This document shows positions 59,406 through 64,000 of a stretch of 64,000 nucleotides of DNA, in pieces. Within the stretch, counting starts at the first letter, position 1. Each line of letters begins with the position of its first letter. The stretch covers positions 186,001 to 250,000 of the forward strand of contig CBDCGG010000002.1 in NCBI GenBank assembly GCA_965216605.1, written 5' to 3'. The notes under the pieces were generated by a model. That model ran no database searches. It was not told the origin of the DNA and saw nothing but the letters and a program-made list of their open reading frames with translations. The position numbers and the translations under genes are program-made. The DNA comes from JABAAW01 sp965216605 (lineage in GTDB: Bacteria; Pseudomonadota; Alphaproteobacteria; JABAAW01).

Positions 59406-59690
59406 TTGCCCACCCCCCTAACGACGACAACTGAACGAGCCGTCCTGCTTGCCTGCCTAGAATGGCAGCTAGAGGCGGGATGCGACAGCTGGCTTGCCCG
59501 CGATAGCGCACAGGCACGAGAAGAGAGACAAGGATGGCAACAAGCGGACAGCCTTGTTCGCAACCTGCTGGATTCGCTCTCTGGGCAAACTTCCTCGACC
59601 GAAAGCTCCTCTGCGAAAAAACTCGCAACAAAGCGCGCGACGAGGTCTGAGGGCGTTGTGTTGTGTCGCAAGGTGTGTCAAATGTTTTTC
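59406..59690 (+). pseudogene. Out-of-frame N-terminal part of the uracil-DNA glycosylase gene
   Basis: From TTG 59406 the frame reads ERAVLLACLEWQLEAGCDSW, the usual opening (L..W..EAGvD) of alphaproteobacterial family 4 uracil-DNA glycosylases, then about 60 low-complexity residues, but it does not reach the catalytic part, which lies one frame over from about 59663. A single indel somewhere in 59640-59760 would join them. Confidence 0.55.
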
Positions 59691-60349
59691 CCGCAGCAGA
59701 GCAACGGAGGTCGCCATCGCTATCGCCATCACCGATTCTCGCTCCTGCCGAGGCTGTGGTGGAGGCACGCAAGGTTGCCGAGGGGTGTCGGACGCTCGAA
59801 GAGCTCGAGCTTGCGGTGCGAGCCTTCGCTCTCTGTTCGTTGAAAGAGGGCGCGCGCAACACGGTCTTCGCCGAGGGCAATCCCAACGCCGAGCTAGTCG
59901 TCGTCGGCGAAGCGCCGGGGCGCGAGGAAGACGAACAGGGAAAACCCTTCGTAGGCGAGAGCGGACAACTGCTTTCGCGCATGCTCCATGCGATCGGCAT
60001 CGCTAGCCGCGAGCAATACCGCGTTACCAATTTGGTCTATTGGCGCCCACCGGGCAATCGTCAGCCGAGCTTGGACGAGATCGCCGTCTGCTACCCCTTC
60101 TTTCTGCGTCACATGGCGCTTGTGAAACCGCGTTGGCTTTTGTTGCTGGGCAATGTTGCGATGCAAAATGTTCTCTCTGAGCGAAGGGGGATCACGAAGC
60201 TACGCGGACAATTATTTCCGATCACGCTGGGGGCAACGCCTGTTGTGGCATTGCCCTCCTTTCATCCCTCCTACCTGCTGCGCACGCCCGTAAAGAAGGC
60301 GGCGGCGTGGCACGATCTACTAATGTTGCGACGCGCTATGAATAAATGA
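59663..60349 (+). CDS. Uracil-DNA glycosylase, family 4-like
   Basis: Removes uracil from DNA. 228 residues. Catalytic motif VVVGEAPGREEDEQGKPFVG near 80-99, VTNLVYWRPPGNRQPS, and the C-terminal leucine loop FHPSYLLRTP. Cysteines in EGCRTLE, FALCSLK and IAVCYPFF could be the iron-sulfur ligands of family 4. Start GTG 59663 is a minimum: the family normally begins with about 80 further residues, which are found just upstream in another frame. Ends in a run of 15-bp repeats. Confidence 0.82.
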   Translation: MSQGVSNVFPAAEQRRSPSLSPSPILAPAEAVVEARKVAEGCRTLEELELAVRAFALCSLKEGARNTVFAEGNPNAELVVVGEAPGREEDEQGKPFVGESGQLLSRMLHAIGIASREQYRVTNLVYWRPPGNRQPSLDEIAVCYPFFLRHMALVKPRWLLLLGNVAMQNVLSERRGITKLRGQLFPITLGATPVVALPSFHPSYLLRTPVKKAAAWHDLLMLRRAMNK

Positions 60350-60416
60350 TTTTGGAATAAGTGATTTTGGAATAAATGATTTTGGAATAAGTTATTTTGG
60401 AATAAGTGATTTTGGC
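60343..60416. repeat. Fifteen-base tandem repeat between udg and thrC
   Basis: Five near-identical units of GATTTTGGAATAAGT (variants end AAAT or AGTT) start in the last codons of the glycosylase gene and run to 60416. No gene in it. Confidence 0.85.
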
Positions 60417-60542
60417 AGGTTGCATCGCACCCTAGAAAAGAGTAGAATGGTGCGAAGAAATAATATAAGCATGATACCTGATGGGGGGATTTATCCCCGA
60501 CATGATCCACGACAAACACAACAACACGAGCGAGTTTGCAGC

Positions 60543-62966
60543 ATGAACTACATGCACTACAAATCCACGCGCGGGGGCGAGAAAAAAACCTTCGCGGATA
60601 TTCTCAGTAGCGGTCTTGCTGCGGACGGCGGTCTGTACGAGCCTACGAGTTGGCCGCACCACCGACGGCTACGAAGTTTCTTAGCGAGCGGCCCCACCTT
60701 CCCTGAGGTCGTGGGAGCGGTTGTGGGCGTTTTCGCCGGACGGCGCAGTTTGACGCATCTTGATTTTACGGCGATTGCTCGCAAGGCCTTTGAACCTTTT
60801 CACAGCCGCGCTGTCGTGCCTCTGCGCGAGGTGGAGCATAATCTTTGGCTGCTCGAACTTTTTCACGGACCGACGCTCTCGTTCAAGGATATTCCGTTGC
60901 AATTCTACGGACAGCTTCTGGAAGCCCTTGCGTCCGAGAGGAAACGGCTGCTGATTATGATCGGCGCAACATCGGGCGACACGGGCTCTGCCGCCATCGA
61001 GGCGATGAAACCCGTTCGCGGCGTGCGATTGTTCATGCTGCATCCGAAGGATCGTATCTCTGCGTTGCAGCGCAAGCAAATGACAAGCGTCCAATCCCCG
61101 AACATCTGCAACATCGCCGTCGAGGGCAGCTACGACGATTGCCTCCGTCTGGTCAAGGCGGCGGCGCAATCGGAGGCGATCAACGCGCGCGGACAGGTCT
61201 CGGCGGTCAACTCTTTCAATTGGATTCGCATTGCCGTGCAAAGCGCTATCTACCTCTACGCAGCCCAACAGATTCCGCGACGCGCCAAGTCGGTGCGCTT
61301 TGCGCTCGCCAGCGGCAACTTCGGCAACGCTTACGCCGGCTATGTTGCCAAAAAGCTGGGTGCGAACATCGAGGGTCTTACGCTCGCGGTCAGTCACAAC
61401 GACTTCCTGCATAACCTTTTTCAACAAGGCTCTGCTGCAAGCGGCGAGGTCGTCCCCAGCCTTGCGCCCAGCATCGACATCATGACGCCGAACAACGTCG
61501 AGCGATTGCTCTTCCGCAGCCTTGGCGACAGCGCGCGCCAATGGAGCAAGGTGCGCGAACAAGCGGAAGAAAGCGGGACGCTCCGCGTGCCGAAAGGCGC
61601 GTTGCGTTCGGAGATCTTTCGCTTTTTCCGCACGCAACGTTTCGACGACGAGCAAATTCTCGAAGCAATGAGCCAAGCCTACGACAGCGTCGGAGAACCC
61701 CTTGACCCCCATTCTGCCATTGCGCTCAAGGCGGCAAAGGATGCGAGCTTCGAGAAGGAAAAGCAGGCGAAAAAGAAAAAGGCGCACGATATGTGCACCA
61801 TCGCCCTTGCCACTGCTTCTGCGGCGAAGTTTCCTGAGACGGTGGAGCGCGCGATCGGGGCAAGACCGCACATGCCCTTGAGGCTTGCCGAGCTCGAGAC
61901 GAGGGCGGAGGAGTACGAGACAATCGCTGCCGACTTCGAGGCGCTAGAAAGCATTATTGTTGCGCGATTGCAAAAACCTCTCGATTCGGACGCAAGTGTT
62001 CAGGATGCAAGTGTTCAGGATGCAAGCGTTCAGGCGGCAAGCGTTCAGGCCGCAAGCGTTCAGGAACCTGCAAGCGTTCAGGATGCAAGCGTTCAACCTG
62101 CGGAGGGACTTGCCGCAACCGCTGCGGGCTCGGCGACAATTGCCGAGGACGCTGTGGCAAGCGAAACAGCGTTAGAGGTAGCGCAAGAGGACGAGGAGAA
62201 GCGCGAGGAGGGAGAGGACGAAAATTTGGCAGGAATGCCCGAAAAGATGTCCGAGGCGAATCTTGCCATGGGTACTGCATCCGCCCTCTTCTCTTCGGTA
62301 CAGCCTCCAGAGATGCCTGCTGTAGCTGCGTTGACGGATGAGGAAGATTCGTTAGAGAAGAAGATCGCCAAACTGAAAGAACAGACGGCGCAACTCGACG
62401 AGAGTCTCGACGATCCTATGACTGCTGCTTCCTCGTCTTTGACGAGCGATCCTTTCGCCGCTCCTTCCGCCGCAGATTTCTCAGCCACCTCTAGCTTGGA
62501 GGACACGCCGAGGGAGAGCGATCCTTTTGCGACACCCCTCCCCTCTCAGCAAGAAGACGAAACGCAAGAAGACGAGCAGACAGATTTCTCTGCAGAAATA
62601 GGAACGACAGAAACAGAAACGACGATGGAAACGATGGGAAGCGACGGCGGCGATGATGGCATGGTTTCGTTGGCTGACGCGGCGGAGCAGGGGCAGGCAT
62701 CGTTGCAAGAGAAGATCGCCAAGTTGAAAGAGCAGAGCGAGAAGCTTGATGAGGTAGCGGAGACGCCATACTCGCCTTTCGAGGAAGCAAAGGAGGAGAC
62801 GAGCGAGATCGTTGGGGCAGAGAATTTCTTCTCTCAACCTGCGCCTCCATCTCAAAATGAGGCTGTCGAATCGAGCGAAACATCTTCTACGGCATCTTCT
62901 ACGACACCCTCTACGACACCTTCTTGGGAAACACCTCTGGCGGAAGATCAGGAAGAAAAAACTTAA
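60543..62966 (+). CDS. thrC: Threonine synthase with a long repetitive C-terminal extension
   Basis: Converts O-phosphohomoserine to threonine with PLP. The catalytic part (about 1-478) is normal: YKSTRGGEKKTFADILSSGL, ADGGLYEP, the PLP Lys in FHGPTLSFKDIPLQF (near 116), MIGATSGDTGSAAIEAM, VNSFNWIRI, ASGNFGNAYAGYVAKKLG and TASAAKFPETVERA. Then about 330 further residues unlike any threonine synthase I know: seven ASVQ(D/A) repeats (483-518), an Ala/Glu-rich acidic stretch, and two copies of a coiled-coil unit, KKIAKLKEQTAQLDESLDD (about 604) and EKIAKLKEQSEKLDEVAE (about 722), ending in Ser/Thr-rich sequence. Start ATG 60543 chosen by homology; the frame is open to 60420. Confidence 0.9.
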   Translation: MNYMHYKSTRGGEKKTFADILSSGLAADGGLYEPTSWPHHRRLRSFLASGPTFPEVVGAVVGVFAGRRSLTHLDFTAIARKAFEPFHSRAVVPLREVEHNLWLLELFHGPTLSFKDIPLQFYGQLLEALASERKRLLIMIGATSGDTGSAAIEAMKPVRGVRLFMLHPKDRISALQRKQMTSVQSPNICNIAVEGSYDDCLRLVKAAAQSEAINARGQVSAVNSFNWIRIAVQSAIYLYAAQQIPRRAKSVRFALASGNFGNAYAGYVAKKLGANIEGLTLAVSHNDFLHNLFQQGSAASGEVVPSLAPSIDIMTPNNVERLLFRSLGDSARQWSKVREQAEESGTLRVPKGALRSEIFRFFRTQRFDDEQILEAMSQAYDSVGEPLDPHSAIALKAAKDASFEKEKQAKKKKAHDMCTIALATASAAKFPETVERAIGARPHMPLRLAELETRAEEYETIAADFEALESIIVARLQKPLDSDASVQDASVQDASVQAASVQAASVQEPASVQDASVQPAEGLAATAAGSATIAEDAVASETALEVAQEDEEKREEGEDENLAGMPEKMSEANLAMGTASALFSSVQPPEMPAVAALTDEEDSLEKKIAKLKEQTAQLDESLDDPMTAASSSLTSDPFAAPSAADFSATSSLEDTPRESDPFATPLPSQQEDETQEDEQTDFSAEIGTTETETTMETMGSDGGDDGMVSLADAAEQGQASLQEKIAKLKEQSEKLDEVAETPYSPFEEAKEETSEIVGAENFFSQPAPPSQNEAVESSETSSTASSTTPSTTPSWETPLAEDQEEKT
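61989..62098 (+). repeat. Tandem 15-bp repeat inside thrC
   Basis: Seven units of GCAAGCGTTCAGGAT or close variants, encoding ASVQ(D/A), with one 3-bp-offset interruption (EP). Located right after the catalytic domain. Confidence 0.9.
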
Positions 62967-63101
62967 GCCCTTTGATTGACGAATGCAAAACATCGCGTGC
63001 GTAGCGCGCGTTCGTTTACTCGTCAAAACGCGAGTCCCGTTTTTTTGGACACTGCCGCTATCTGTTACAAAGTTAAAAAGCGATCAAAGCGATCAAAGCA
63101 A
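62967..63101. repeat. Repeat fragment between thrC and polA
   Basis: GAATGCAAAACATCGCGTGCG-TAG-CGCGCG (62982-63010) matches the dispersed family near 36.71 kb; the rest includes a GATCAAAGC tandem triplet at 63078-63100. Gap between convergent genes, no coding sequence seen. Confidence 0.6.
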
Positions 63102-64000
63102 TCAAGCCGCCCAGTTCTCCCCAATCCGATAGTCCACCTCCAAAACAACCGACAACATCTGTTGCGGCTCAGCGGCGCGTTGCATAATCTCCTGAACAGC
63201 CCGCGCACTCGCCTCCGCTGTCCCCCGCGGTGCCTCCAAAACAATCTCGTCATGAACCTGCAAAAGCATGCGCGTGCCATACAAAGCATGCGTCTTCTGC
63301 CCCAAAGCGCGGTGAATGCGAATCATCGCCTGCTTGACAATGTCCGCCGCCGTTCCCTGTATCGGCGCGTTGATCGCCTGCCGCTCAGCATGCAAACGCA
63401 TGTTCTGCTTGCGATCAGCAATCAAAGGTAGGTGAATCTTCCTGCCAAACAATGTTTCGACATAACCCCGCTTACGACAAAGCTCGACGGTTTTCGCACG
63501 ATAGTCTCTGAGCTGAGGGTAACGAGCAAAGTAGAGGGCAATCAAATCCTGCGCCTCCGCCTCGCCTATACCCAACTGCTTCGACAAGCCAAAGCGCGAG
63601 ATGCCATAAAGCAATCCGAAGTTCACCGCCTTGGCAGCCCGACGCTGCTCCTTAGATATTTCTTGAGAAACTTTTTTTCCTTTTGCGCCAAACATTTCCT
63701 CTGCGGTTGCCTGATGGATATCGCGTCCTTCTGCGAAGCTTTCCAACATACCCTCGACGGAGGCGATGGCGGCGACGAGGCGCAGTTCTATCTGCGAATA
63801 ATCCAACGACACTAAAGCGAATCCCTTCTCTGCGATGAATGCACTGCGGATGCCGCGCCCTTCCTCGTTGCGCACGGGAATGTTTTGCAAGTTCGGCTCG
63901 GAGGAAGCGAGCCGTCCCGTCTGCGCGCCGCTCAAAGAAAATGAGGTGTGGATGCGTCCCGTCGCCACTTGCACCTCGCGCGGTAGTGCCTCGGTATAGG
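63102..64000 (-). CDS. polA: DNA polymerase I, C-terminal part (cut by window edge)
   Basis: The polymerase domain of PolA; the first part lies beyond the right edge. Motif A VSLDYSQIELRL, motif B (O-helix) RRAAKAVNFGLLYGISRFGL, motif C LQVHDEIVLEAP are complete, preceded by GRIHTSFSLSGAQTGRLASSEPNLQNIPVR (template-binding, quoted in part: TGRLASSEPNLQNIPVR). The frame runs open through 64000 (YTEALPREVQVATG). Nothing unusual in the visible 299 residues. Confidence 0.95.
   Translation of the reverse strand, partial: YTEALPREVQVATGRIHTSFSLSGAQTGRLASSEPNLQNIPVRNEEGRGIRSAFIAEKGFALVSLDYSQIELRLVAAIASVEGMLESFAEGRDIHQATAEEMFGAKGKKVSQEISKEQRRAAKAVNFGLLYGISRFGLSKQLGIGEAEAQDLIALYFARYPQLRDYRAKTVELCRKRGYVETLFGRKIHLPLIADRKQNMRLHAERQAINAPIQGTAADIVKQAMIRIHRALGQKTHALYGTRMLLQVHDEIVLEAPRGTAEASARAVQEIMQRAAEPQQMLSVVLEVDYRIGENWAA

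Noticed and set aside
60681..61871. A 396-codon open frame opposite thrC
   Set aside because: Arg/Leu-rich antisense shadow of the threonine synthase catalytic domain.
1..64000. tRNA and rRNA genes
   Set aside because: I looked through the gene gaps for cloverleaf-like sequences and rRNA words and found none; nearly all gaps are short or filled with palindromic repeats.

Overview
This window is a gene-dense chromosomal segment of an alphaproteobacterium. The evidence is the set of gene families and their neighbours: a membrane-anchored class I cytochrome c of the CycM type, a short FlgJ beside FlgI and FlgK, a divergent tesA / ybbA-ybbP block, a small-type PurL directly behind PurQ, a carnitine dehydrogenase fused to a thioesterase, and a DddP-type M24 protein. 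DddP, carnitine-degradation genes and a TAXI solute receptor together suggest a marine, possibly host-associated organism. That lifestyle is inference; no rRNA or tRNA was recognised to place it further.

Layout. 1-3.5 kb: nadD end, rsfS, pheA, kdsB, cytochrome c. 3.5-6.6 kb: a DUF1223 protein followed by an AT-rich type II restriction-modification pair. 6.6-10 kb: ettA, a Tat-exported cyclase-family enzyme, mobA. 10.1-15.8 kb: four translationally coupled tandem paralogues of an unrecognised polytopic membrane protein. 15.8-20.3 kb: fdhD with a frameshift, purQ-purL, a monothiol glutaredoxin. 20.4-27.9 kb: EamA transporter, a degenerate phosphatidylserine-decarboxylase homologue with a CDP-alcohol phosphotransferase, ybbP/ybbA-type ABC exporter, tesA, aldo-keto reductase. 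28-36.7 kb: aat, accC, accB, aroQ, a TAXI receptor, a GT-C-like glycosyltransferase bracketed by a direct repeat, transketolase. 36.8-45.7 kb: DddP-like enzyme, a beta-keto acid cleavage enzyme, a Zorya-like defence island, a GT4 glycosyltransferase, carnitine dehydrogenase. 45.7-53.4 kb: purD, a methyltransferase-nuclease fusion, an interrupted ilvC, ilvH, ilvB, miaA. 53.4-57.2 kb: flgK, a FlgN-like gene, flgJ, flgI. 57.3-64 kb: hicB-hicA with paired palindromes and a terminator, an aminotransferase, uracil-DNA glycosylase, threonine synthase with a roughly 330-residue repetitive tail, and the end of polA.

Together the genes cover de novo purine, aromatic and branched-chain amino acid synthesis, fatty acid initiation, LPS/KDO and surface glycan synthesis, flagellar assembly and osmolyte (carnitine, perhaps DMSP) breakdown. 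Accessory DNA is spread between them: a restriction-modification pair, a methyltransferase-nuclease, a Zorya-like trio and a toxin-antitoxin pair, all visibly more AT-rich or recombinogenic at their borders.

Two genome-level oddities recur. First, a dispersed family of GC-rich palindromic intergenic repeats sits in at least eight gene gaps and borders the Zorya-like island on both sides. Second, many conserved genes carry short in-frame tandem duplications of 9-18 bp, and several (fdhD, tkt, udg, the ilvC tail, the flgN-like gene) carry or appear to carry single-base frameshifts, often at homopolymers. The frameshifts could be real decay or sequence error.
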